Below are positions 56,827 to 64,000 of a stretch of 64,000 bases of DNA, piece by piece (within the stretch, counting starts at the first letter, position 1; each line of letters starts with the position of its first letter). Under the pieces are notes generated by a model. The model was not told where the DNA came from and ran no database searches. It was given only the letters and a program-made list of their open reading frames with translations. Origin of the DNA: JALYXI01 sp963716685 (GTDB lineage: Bacteria; Acidobacteriota; Terriglobia; Bryobacterales; Bryobacteraceae); contig CAVQTR010000006.1 of assembly GCA_963716685.1 (NCBI GenBank), forward strand, positions 496,001 to 560,000, written 5' to 3'. The translations under genes and the position numbers were made by a program.

Positions 56827-57699
56827 TCACGCGGGAAGCAGCGGCTGCGTTGCACTCCGCAACGCCCCTGTCTGCTCCGGGGTCAACGCCATCCGCGGCC
56901 GCAGTGCATGGCCGCATTCGATGCCCTGCCAGGTCAGCAGCTGTTTCAGTGCGGGCATGAAGGGAAAGCCAATCATTACCCGGATCAGGTCGTTGACGCG
57001 ATCCTGAGTCGCGCGCGCTTCCTTCCACCGGCCTGCGCGGGCCTGCTGATACAAGGTAACAAACCACTCGGGAACCAAGTTGTAGACGCTTCCAATCCCT
57101 CCGTTCGCACCCATCAGCAGGCCCGCGCACAGCACTTCGTCCCGTCCGTTCAAAACAACATTGCCTCCGCGGATCAGCAGTGACAGCGAGTAGAGATCAT
57201 AGTCAGTGAACTTGAGGCCGGCGCAGTGGGGGATGGCGCAGATCTGTTCCATCTGATCGATTGAAAACGTGGCGCCGCTGACGCCGGGAAAGTAGTACGC
57301 GAGAAACGGCAGCGCCGTAGCCGCGGCCAGCGCGCGATAGTGATGCAGAAGCTCGCCGAACGAAACGCCCTGCGGCGGCAAACTGCTGATTGCGGCAGCC
57401 CCGGTCTTCTCGGCGTGCTGCGCCAGGTAAATGGATTCCGGAAAGGACCAGGCACCCACATGGACAATCACCTGCTTGCCGGGCGGTGAGTTCCGGATCG
57501 CCAATTCCACAATTTCCTGCCTCTGGGCGGCGGGCAGCAGCAACCCTTCGCCGGTGCTCCCGCACAGATACACACCATCCACACCCGCGCGGTAGACGCG
57601 CTCCAGCAGTGTTTCCAGAGCGGCACGATTCAGGCTCTCATCGGCGTGCAGGGGAGTTACCATCGCGGGTAGAATCCCGCTGAATGAGTTCGATTTCAT
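56827..57699 (-). CDS. N-acetylneuraminate lyase or related DHDPS-family aldolase
   Basis: This intact 290-residue TIM barrel has GSTGEG at 47-52, AYYFPG near 134-139 with the catalytic Tyr, and the Schiff-base lysine in GLKFTDYD at 163. Family members include dihydrodipicolinate synthase, sialic-acid lyase and keto-sugar-acid aldolases. Its location between a sialidase and an MFS transporter gene favours sialic-acid lyase (N-acetylneuraminate to pyruvate and ManNAc). No ManNAc kinase or epimerase is in the window. Confidence 0.85.
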   Translation of the reverse strand: MKSNSFSGILPAMVTPLHADESLNRAALETLLERVYRAGVDGVYLCGSTGEGLLLPAAQRQEIVELAIRNSPPGKQVIVHVGAWSFPESIYLAQHAEKTGAAAISSLPPQGVSFGELLHHYRALAAATALPFLAYYFPGVSGATFSIDQMEQICAIPHCAGLKFTDYDLYSLSLLIRGGNVVLNGRDEVLCAGLLMGANGGIGSVYNLVPEWFVTLYQQARAGRWKEARATQDRVNDLIRVMIGFPFMPALKQLLTWQGIECGHALRPRMALTPEQTGALRSATQPLLPA

Positions 57700-57708
57700 A
57701 GCTGTGGG

Positions 57709-58821
57709 TTACCGGGATTTCTGCGCCAGCCAGCGATCCTCGAAGCGCAGGAAAGAAATGGATTCATAGGGACTCCTGACGCCGTTTTCTTAAAGAACTC
57801 CGACCGCGCGGCCGCGAAGCTCGGCGAGGCTCGAATACGCCGCGGGGCCAGTATAGATGGTTTTCATCACGGGCCAGGTACGGCCTCCGTCGCGGCTCAG
57901 GCGCACGGTCATATTCTCGCGAACGGTGGAAGCGGGATTGGAAAAGAGGAACCGGTTCGAGTGACTGCCGCCAATGCGGATGAGACTGGCTTCGCAGACC
58001 GGGTCCGGCAGCTGATCGTCAACCTGGGGAGCGCTCTAGGAAAGGCCGTGGTCGCTGCTGGTGGCTACGCTGCGGCGTTTGGACCCGGTAAAGTTCCGCA
58101 TGTTTAGAACCAGCGAGCCGTCCGCTCGCTCCGCCACCGTCGATTCATTTCCCTTCGGCCCTGCGCTGCCTCCCGTTTTCCAGGTACGGCCGCCGTTATC
58201 GCTGTAAATCACATGCGAGAACCAGCCATCGGCAGCTTCGGAGTGATGATCGCAGGCGAGCATCAGGCGGCCGCTGCGCAGTTGAATGCCGGCTCCAGGA
58301 CCGGTGGCGTACCAGGTCCACGAAGATTGCTTCACGGCAGAGGTAATGTCTTCCGGCTGCGACCAGGTGAGCCCATCGTCGGTGCTGCGCGACGCCCAGA
58401 CGGTGCGCGTGCCTGCGGCGGTTCGCGCCAGAATTGCCGATTCTGTGTCGCCCCCGTTGTTTCCGGTGGCGAGCAGCCAGACGGTCCCGGTTTTCCGGTC
58501 GACTACCGGAGCCGGGTTCCCAATTGTGTCGCGTCCGAAGTCCATGGCCTGAATGGGAGGGCTCCAGGTAGCGCCGCCATCCCGGCTGCGTTTCAGCAGA
58601 ATATGGATGGAGCCCGAGTCCTTCTGGCTTTCGCGGTGTCCTTCGCAGAAGGCCAGCAGAGTGCCCTTTGGAGTCATAGCCAGCGCGGGGATGCGGTACG
58701 TGTGGTGTCCTTCTTGTCCGCTGTTCCACAGGGTCACCGGTGTTGGTTCTGCCGGCGACGCGGCGGCAAGCGGAAGCAGGCAAATCACCGCGATGGCAGC
58801 AGGCGGGAACGCGCCACGCAT
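57709..58821 (-). pseudogene. Exported sialidase with two in-frame stop codons
   Basis: From ATG 58821, a signal peptide (MRGAFPPAAIAVICLLPLAA) leads to a beta-propeller with the arginine motif YRIPAL near 42 and Asp boxes SRDGGATW, STDDGLTW, SDNGGRTW and SRDGGRTW. A TAG at 58036-58038 (codon 262) stands where Trp is expected (HGLS-stop-SAP), and a TAA at 57790-57792 (codon 344) where Tyr fits (GVL-stop-ENG). The frame then continues to the natural end SRFEDRW-like LRFEDRWLAQKSR at 57709, 371 codons in all. Both are single-base changes, so this is point-mutation decay. A leaderless alternative start at 58923 exists. Confidence 0.85.
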
Positions 58822-59067
58822 CCGTTGGGACCCGCCGCGGACGCGATCGAGAATATTTTTGGTTTGAGCGTCGGCGAATTCGTCGCAGTCGACGAGGAGA
58901 CTGGTATCGGCGGGTTGATCCATGGGGTGGTTCTTACTGTAGCCGAAGAACCCACCGCGGTGAATAGAGTTAGCCCCCCTCGCACCGCTCCCTCGGAAGT
59001 GCGGCTCCCTCCATTGGCGGAAAGCTTGCAACGATGCTCACGCAGCCCAATAGAGGAGGAGATTCCT

Positions 59068-59571
59068 GTGACTCAGAATGCAGCCGTACGAGGACTCATT
59101 GCGGGTACAGCCGGGGTGATCGCAATGACGCTCACCGAGAAGCTCGAACAGAAGTTCACCGGCCGGCCTGACTCGTATGTTCCCGCCCACACCCTGCAAA
59201 AGTTGCTCGGCCAGCCTGTGGCCGGTTCTGAGGAGAAGCCGCTCGCGCTCAACTGGGCCATGCACTGGGGGCAGGGAATTCTTCTCGGCAGTCTCCGCGG
59301 ATGGATGGCGCGGCGCGGACTCCGCGGACCCTTTGGTTCGTTCCTCTTCATGAACCTACGCCTGCTGAATGACCAAACCCTGGAGAATGCCACGCGTGTG
59401 GGCGCGCTGCCCTGGACGTGGCCGGTGGACGAGCAGATCATCGATCTCGTCCACAAAGGCGTCTATGCCTTCACGGCTGGTCTCGTTGCCGACAAACTGA
59501 TCCCCGGCCCTGCCGGAATCCCCGAGCCCCGCCGCCCCTGGCCGGCGCGCCATGCCGAGTCCGGCTCTTAG
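59068..59571 (+). CDS. Conserved protein of unknown function, possibly DUF1440-like
   Basis: The 167-residue product starts at a GTG with GAGGAGGAG six bases upstream. Two weakly hydrophobic segments (AAVRGLIAGTAGVIAMTL; HWGQGILLGSLRGW) and a third (VYAFTAGLVADKLIPG) suggest a membrane-associated protein. It resembles YagU/DUF1440 in layout, but I cannot confirm this. The 246 bases ahead of it (58822-59067) presumably hold divergent promoters for it and the sialidase. Confidence 0.72.
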   Translation: MTQNAAVRGLIAGTAGVIAMTLTEKLEQKFTGRPDSYVPAHTLQKLLGQPVAGSEEKPLALNWAMHWGQGILLGSLRGWMARRGLRGPFGSFLFMNLRLLNDQTLENATRVGALPWTWPVDEQIIDLVHKGVYAFTAGLVADKLIPGPAGIPEPRRPWPARHAESGS

Positions 59572-59634
59572 CCGAAGCAGAAGATCATCACAGTGGTAAA
59601 GGATGTGCCACGGCACAGGGCAGGAGAAATTCGG

Positions 59635-59694
59635 ATGGCCCGAAAGACGAAAGACAAAAATAACGAGAAGACCAAACCGACCAAAGGCAAGTAG
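59635..59694 (+). CDS. Possible 19-residue Lys-rich microprotein ahead of archease
   Basis: AGGAGAA lies six bases before an ATG that encodes MARKTKDKNNEKTKPTKGK and a TAG, seven bases before the archease start. The strong ribosome-binding site and close coupling favour translation. The highly basic composition could mean nucleic-acid binding or leader-peptide use. Chance is possible for so short a frame. Confidence 0.3.
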   Translation: MARKTKDKNNEKTKPTKGK

Positions 59695-59701
59695 TCCGAC
59701 T

Positions 59702-60118
59702 GTGCCGGATTTCGAGATCCTGGAACATACCGCGGATGTCGGAATCCGGGTACATGCGTCGTCTTGGGAGGATCTGTTCTCCGCCGCCGCTCTGGCTCTC
59801 CAGTCGGTTTACCTGGAGCCGGCGACAATCGAGCCGCGAAACGTGTACGCTATGTCTGCGTCCGGCGAAGACGGCGAGGCTCTGCTCGTAAACTGGTTGA
59901 ACGAAATGATCTACCTTCTGGACGGCAGGAGGGTAGCCGTTGCGCGCATCGACGTAACAGCGCCGGACGAATCCCACATTGAAGCCAAAGCCTGGGGTGA
60001 GCCGCTCGATTCGGAACGCCACCGCGTGCAGCTGATTGTCAAAGCGGCCACCTACCACCAGTTGAAACTCGTCCCGCAGGGAACAGGCTGGGTGGCGGAC
60101 GTGTTTCTGGATATCTAA
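59702..60118 (+). CDS. Archease, RtcB-activating chaperone
   Basis: The 138-residue archease has FEILEHTADVGIRVHASSWE at its start, with the conserved acidic His-Thr-Ala-Asp region, then LLVNWLNEMIYLLDGRR near 67, and ends with VADVFLDI. Archease speeds guanylylation and multiple-turnover ligation by RtcB, encoded two bases later. The start is a GTG at 59702. Bacterial archease-rtcB pairs act in RNA repair. Confidence 0.93.
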   Translation: MPDFEILEHTADVGIRVHASSWEDLFSAAALALQSVYLEPATIEPRNVYAMSASGEDGEALLVNWLNEMIYLLDGRRVAVARIDVTAPDESHIEAKAWGEPLDSERHRVQLIVKAATYHQLKLVPQGTGWVADVFLDI

Positions 60119-60120
60119 CG

Positions 60121-61560
60121 ATGATGGCTTTTGCGCTTGAGCACATGGACGCCTACCGGCACCGCATCCCGCGGAATCTGGATCTGGGCATGCGTACCGA
60201 CGTGATGGTCTACGCCAGCGAGAACCTGCTGCGCCAGATTGAGAAGGATCAGTCGCTGCAGCAGGCCGTGAACGTGGCCGCGCTGCCGGGCATCGTCGGG
60301 CCCGCGCTGGCAATGCCGGACATCCATCAGGGCTACGGCTTTCCCATCGGCGGCGTTGCCGCCACGGACCATCGCCGCGGCGTGGTGTCCCCCGGCGGCG
60401 TGGGCTTCGATATCAACTGCGGGGTTCGGCTCGCCACCACCAGCCTGCGGCGGGAACAGGTGGCTCCAAAAGCCAAGGATCTGCTGGACCAGGTCTTCCG
60501 TGACGTGCCCTGCCGCACGGGAACCGGCGGACGCATCAAGCTGAATCCGAAACAACTGAACGAAGTGTTGCAGCAGGGCGCGGGCTGGATGGTCAGGAAC
60601 GGCTACGGCGAGGAGCGCGACCTGGAGTTTGCCGAGGAACGCGGAGCGTTGGCCACGGCCGACCCTGCCAAAGTATCTTCGCGGGCGAAGGAACGCGGCA
60701 GTGCTCAGGTGGCCACCATCGGAAGCGGCAACCACTTCGTGGAATTCCAGTACGTCGAAGCCATTCACGATGAGGAAGCCGCCCGCGCCATGAATCTGAA
60801 CCAGGGCGCAGTCACGGTGATGGTCCACTGTGGCTCCCGCGGTCTGGGGCATCAGGTCTGTACCGACTACCTGGCGCAAATGGGCGTCGCCATGAGAAAG
60901 TATGGCCTTTCGGTCCCCGACCGGCAGTTGGCCTGCGTCCCGATCGATTCTCCGGAAGGCGCGGGATATCTGGCCGCCATGAATGCGGCCGCCAATTATG
61001 CGTGGGCGAACCGTCAGGGCATTCTTCATTTCCTGCGGGGAGCTTTCCGGACCATCTTCGGAAAGGCTGTGCAGCTGGACCTGCTTTATGACGTGTGCCA
61101 CAACATAGCCAAGCGCGAGAAACATCTGGTGGACGCCATCGATCGTGACGTGCTCGTTCACCGGAAGGGAGCCACCCGCGCTTTTGGGCCCGGCCATCCC
61201 GATCTGCCGCCGAGCTACCGGCACGTGGGCCAGCCCGTCATCATCCCCGGCAGCATGGGGACCGCTTCGTGGGTACTGGCCGGCGCGGAGGGCGCCATGC
61301 GGGAAACGTTCGGCAGCGTGTGCCATGGCGCGGGCCGGCTGCTGAGCCGCGCGGCGGCAAAGAACGGCCGGAATGCCCGGGATGAGCAGAAGAAACTGAA
61401 CGAAGCCGGAGTCCTGGTGCGCAGCGAATCCCGCGACGGCATCCTCGAAGAGATTCCCGCGGCATACAAGGATGTGGATGAGGTGATCGAGGTGGTGCAC
61501 CAAGCGGGCCTGGCCCACAAGGTGGCGCGCCTTCGGCCTATCGGCGTGATCAAAGGCTAG
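60121..61560 (+). CDS. rtcB: RNA-splicing ligase RtcB
   Basis: This 479-residue enzyme joins 2',3'-cyclic-phosphate or 3'-phosphate RNA ends to 5'-OH ends with GTP and metal. GVGFDINCGVRL holds the metal-binding Cys100, GSRGLGHQV the His ligands, and VCHGAGRLLSR the guanylylated His near 402. The length is normal. It lies two bases behind archease in one operon. No RtcA or RtcR is near. Confidence 0.97.
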   Translation: MMAFALEHMDAYRHRIPRNLDLGMRTDVMVYASENLLRQIEKDQSLQQAVNVAALPGIVGPALAMPDIHQGYGFPIGGVAATDHRRGVVSPGGVGFDINCGVRLATTSLRREQVAPKAKDLLDQVFRDVPCRTGTGGRIKLNPKQLNEVLQQGAGWMVRNGYGEERDLEFAEERGALATADPAKVSSRAKERGSAQVATIGSGNHFVEFQYVEAIHDEEAARAMNLNQGAVTVMVHCGSRGLGHQVCTDYLAQMGVAMRKYGLSVPDRQLACVPIDSPEGAGYLAAMNAAANYAWANRQGILHFLRGAFRTIFGKAVQLDLLYDVCHNIAKREKHLVDAIDRDVLVHRKGATRAFGPGHPDLPPSYRHVGQPVIIPGSMGTASWVLAGAEGAMRETFGSVCHGAGRLLSRAAAKNGRNARDEQKKLNEAGVLVRSESRDGILEEIPAAYKDVDEVIEVVHQAGLAHKVARLRPIGVIKG

Positions 61561-61601
61561 ACCCGTAACGGAAAGCTGCCGACGAGCCGTCTGGCCGGCG
61601 A

Positions 61602-61875
61602 GGCCCGGACAACGTCGATGCCCATCCCGCGGGAGCCAGCGCCGCCGGCGTGATGGATCTGGTTGGCAACGTCTGGCAGTGGACGGATGAATTCGTGGAC
61701 GAACACACCCGCGCCGGCATCCTCCGCGGCGGATCGTATTATCAGCCGCAGGGGTCGGTTTGGTATTTCCCCCAGGCGTATCGCAACGACCAGCACGGCA
61801 AAACTGCTCCTGATGGCCGCCGGCTATGACCGCGCCGCGACACTGGGCTTTCGCTGCGTGCGGGATGCGGAGTGA
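61602..61875 (+). pseudogene. C-terminal fragment of an FGE-sulfatase (SUMF1-like) domain
   Basis: The frame reads GPDNVDAHPAGASAAGVMDL, then VGNVWQWTDEFVDEHTRAGI and LRGGSYYQPQGS, the typical formylglycine-generating-enzyme end. One extra A near 61785 in an AAAA run shifts it, and the next frame finishes GYDRAATLGFRCVRDAE at 61875. The start of the domain is absent, and the reading closes upstream at 61566. It is next to two sulfatase genes, the kind of protein FGE activates, so this may be a lost partner. Bases 61876-62105 hold no other gene. Confidence 0.72.
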
Positions 61876-62105
61876 GGAGTGCCGGGGCCGGGAGGCACCT
61901 CATTAGGTTCTGCGCCGCCATCGTCCAAATGACGGATTCCAGCCCGAAACCTTGCACCGGCAACTGTTCCGTCGAACTCAGCTTTAAGACGCGATGCATG
62001 AAGGCTTGCGGCCAAGCCTGCATCATCCACCACGGGGCTATCAATTCCGCGGATTGCCGGGACGCGATCGCGTGCCAGAAAGCGAGGGGCTGGCGGCACG
62101 ATTCA

Positions 62106-63629
62106 TCATTTCGGTTTGGTCTTGAATTCTTCCGGGAACTCTGCCGATCTCCCCTTGGCGGGGTTGCGTTGATTGCTTTGTGGCCCCATGTTGCGCCGAA
62201 GCGGAATTTCCATTCCGCCGGTCTCTTCCATGACATCGAATAGCCGCTTGCCCATCTGCTGAATCGTGGATTGGCGCTCCGGATTAAAGATCAAATTATT
62301 GGTCTCCAGAGGGTCCTCCTGAAGGTCGTAGAGCTCATCTACATCCCAAATGCCATAGTAATGAATGTACTTGTAACGGTCTGTTCGCAGGGCGTGCAAG
62401 GTGGGGGTTTGTGGAAAGTTGCGCTCCCAGTAGTATTCGTACAGAAGATCTTTTCGCCACTGCGGATCACCCTTGCCAGTCAGCAGAGGGAGCATGCTGC
62501 GGCCGTCCAGACCGGCGGGGGCTGCGACACCCGCCGCATCCAGAACCGTCGGCATAATATCGAGCCCGGCCACTACCTTGTCAATGGTTGTGCCGCCGTG
62601 GAATAGCTCAGGGCACCGCGCCAGCATCGGTACGCGCATGGACTCTTCATAAGCCGTGCGCTTATCGATCAGCCCGTGCTCGCCGAAGGCAAAGCCGTTG
62701 TCGCCCATATAGATGATCAGAGTTGACTCAAGTTCACCCCTCTTGCGAAGAGCGTCAATCACACGGCCGATGCTATCGTCGACACCCATTAGCGTTTCTG
62801 CATAACGCTTGTAATACTCTGCAATGTCCAGGTCGGAGTGGTACGGGTAATCCACGCCGTGCCAGCTGTTTCGTTGATTCTGCACCCACATGGGACGATG
62901 TTGCGCGAACTCCCCGGATTCGGCCATGGTTTTGGGAGGCTGGAACTTCTCTTTCGCATACAAGCCTTCGTGACGAGCGGCAGGAATGAAATCGGAGTGG
63001 ACGGCCTTATGAGACAGATAAAGGAAGTACGGCTGGTCAGGCGGAACGGTTTTCAGCCAGTCCAGCGCATAGTCCGTGAGTTCATCGGTGATGTAGCCTT
63101 TTTGAGGTACATGCTTACCATCCACATTCAGGCCGTTAGGGCTGGGCAGATAGGTGCCTTGCCCGCGGAAGCTCACCCATTTGTTGAAACCGGGTTGAGG
63201 CTCATCGCCGCCGTTTCCCATATGCCACTTGCCGACGAAAGCTGTTTGATATCCCGCTTTTTGCAGCAGCTGAGGGAAGAAGCGGGTACCGGCGGGTATT
63301 GCGGTGTTGTTGTCGACAATCTTGTGACGATGCGCGTAGACGCCTGTCAGGATGCTGGCACGGCTGGGTGAGCAAAGCGCCGTGGTAACAAAAGCATTCT
63401 TCAGGTGAGCGCCATCGCGGGCCAGCGCATCCATCTGGGGAGTCTTCAGCCACGATTGGGAATGCATGAACCCCATCGCGTCGAAACGATGGTCGTCCGT
63501 AAGGATGAAGATGATATTGCGCGCACGCTTCGCCGGCGTTTGCGCCGAAGCAACTTGTTGAAGCGCCTGCGAGGTGATTGCCGCGCCGGCTGCGGATTTC
63601 ATGAATGTGCGTCTGGAATTCGGTTGCAT
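62106..63629 (-). CDS. TAT-exported type I sulfatase
   Basis: This 507-residue protein begins with a twin-arginine signal (SRRTFMKSAAGAA). It has metal-binding residues in ILTDDHRFDAMG near 43, the formylglycine motif CSPSR at 86-90 (Cys86), GKWHMG near 137 and GDNGFAFGEHGL near 316. A Cys-type sulfatase needs oxidation to formylglycine for activity. The substrate could be a sulfated glycan. A second sulfatase gene follows upstream on the same strand. Confidence 0.93.
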   Translation of the reverse strand: MQPNSRRTFMKSAAGAAITSQALQQVASAQTPAKRARNIIFILTDDHRFDAMGFMHSQSWLKTPQMDALARDGAHLKNAFVTTALCSPSRASILTGVYAHRHKIVDNNTAIPAGTRFFPQLLQKAGYQTAFVGKWHMGNGGDEPQPGFNKWVSFRGQGTYLPSPNGLNVDGKHVPQKGYITDELTDYALDWLKTVPPDQPYFLYLSHKAVHSDFIPAARHEGLYAKEKFQPPKTMAESGEFAQHRPMWVQNQRNSWHGVDYPYHSDLDIAEYYKRYAETLMGVDDSIGRVIDALRKRGELESTLIIYMGDNGFAFGEHGLIDKRTAYEESMRVPMLARCPELFHGGTTIDKVVAGLDIMPTVLDAAGVAAPAGLDGRSMLPLLTGKGDPQWRKDLLYEYYWERNFPQTPTLHALRTDRYKYIHYYGIWDVDELYDLQEDPLETNNLIFNPERQSTIQQMGKRLFDVMEETGGMEIPLRRNMGPQSNQRNPAKGRSAEFPEEFKTKPK

Positions 63630-63810
63630 ACTCTAGCGTACTGTCCAGACCGGCGCCAGGGACGCAACCGGCTTAGCTGGATCGGCCCCTGGGGCATCGC
63701 CAACGCCCGCGTTCCACATCCGCGCGAAGAGATATTTGCTGGTCTCGTGGTGATCAAGTGGCAAGCAGAATGGTATCTCAGGTACAGCAATCTTAAGCAT
63801 CTTCATGGAT

Positions 63811-63999
63811 TTAAAGCACCGAGGTGTCAGGGAACCCTCGGGCATCGTGCTCTTTAGGGACTACATCGCCGGTCCTGATGAACCAATCGCACAGGCGGGA
63901 TTTCAGTTCTGTGACCTGGCCCGTATACATTTTGTCGTTAAACACGTTGTAAAGTTCCCGCGGGTCCTTCTTCCTGTCGTAGAACTCGCTTTGTCCATC
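63811..63999 (-). CDS. C-terminal end of a second sulfatase (partial, runs off the window)
   Basis: The minus-strand frame from the window edge reads DGQSEFYDRKKDPRELYNVF, then TELKSRLCDWFIRTGDVV, stopping at TAA 63811-63813 after 62 residues. 'ELYDL..DP.ELYNV' with a closing 'L..RL..WF..TGD' is the usual end of type I sulfatases of the arylsulfatase/choline-sulfatase group. With the gene at 62106-63629 it forms a tandem sulfatase pair. The 180-base gap between them shows nothing. Confidence 0.75.
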   Translation of the reverse strand, partial: DGQSEFYDRKKDPRELYNVFNDKMYTGQVTELKSRLCDWFIRTGDVVPKEHDARGFPDTSVL

Positions 64000-64000
64000 C

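Noticed and set aside
58036..58038. Pyrrolysine or other recoding at the sialidase TAG
   Set aside because: A second stop of a different type (TAA) follows in the same frame, and sialidases need Trp here, so decay is simpler.

Overview
The window is GC-rich bacterial DNA, densely coded on both strands. Its gene families point to a Solibacter/Bryobacter-like acidobacterium: TAT-exported glycosidases and sulfatases, long Ser/Thr kinase-ATPase-TPR proteins, a paralogous ANRTNAESSTGPKT protein, exported aldose epimerase, orphan KdpDE and several conserved hypotheticals. This placement is inferred from family resemblance only. No rRNA, tRNA, CRISPR array, phage block or intact insertion sequence was seen.

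Layout. 0-8 kb: a three-gene ABC exporter operon, an amidohydrolase-MFS pair and secA. 8-15 kb: a translationally coupled trio (kinase-ATPase-TPR protein plus two large unknown proteins). 15-24 kb: GH13 enzyme, NtrC-type regulator, a Gln/Ser/Lys-rich membrane protein, a GH144-like glucanase and exported GalM. 24-29.6 kb: an L-arabinose operon (symporter, small membrane protein, COG2407-type isomerase, ribulokinase, ribulose-5-phosphate epimerase) in which three genes carry about 25 single-base insertions. 30-39 kb: small exported proteins, coaX, birA, kdpE/kdpD, a hydrolase and an ArsB-like permease. 39-44 kb: a compact cluster of FkbH-carrier protein, glycosyltransferase and a glycosyltransferase-thioesterase fusion. 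This is the best candidate for an undescribed pathway. 44-51 kb: cyclase/permease/aminotransferase operon, then a methyltransferase/GT2/GT39 membrane-glycosylation operon. 51-55 kb: cytochrome c-type protein, VOC protein and conserved unknowns. 55-59 kb: a decaying sialic-acid locus (sialidase with two in-frame stops, intact lyase, frameshifted transporter) beside a DHFR-like gene with an internal deletion. 59-64 kb: archease-rtcB, an FGE-sulfatase fragment and two sulfatases.

Functional themes are scavenging of plant, microbial and host glycans (arabinose, beta-1,2-glucan, alpha-glucan, sialic acid, sulfated sugars), envelope glycosylation, and many small tightly overlapped operons. Five convergent gene ends share four-base stop-codon overlaps.

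Limits: all assignments come from reading translations by eye. Family names rest on remembered motifs, start codons are often uncertain, and frameshifts were placed by choosing the frame that restores recognisable protein.
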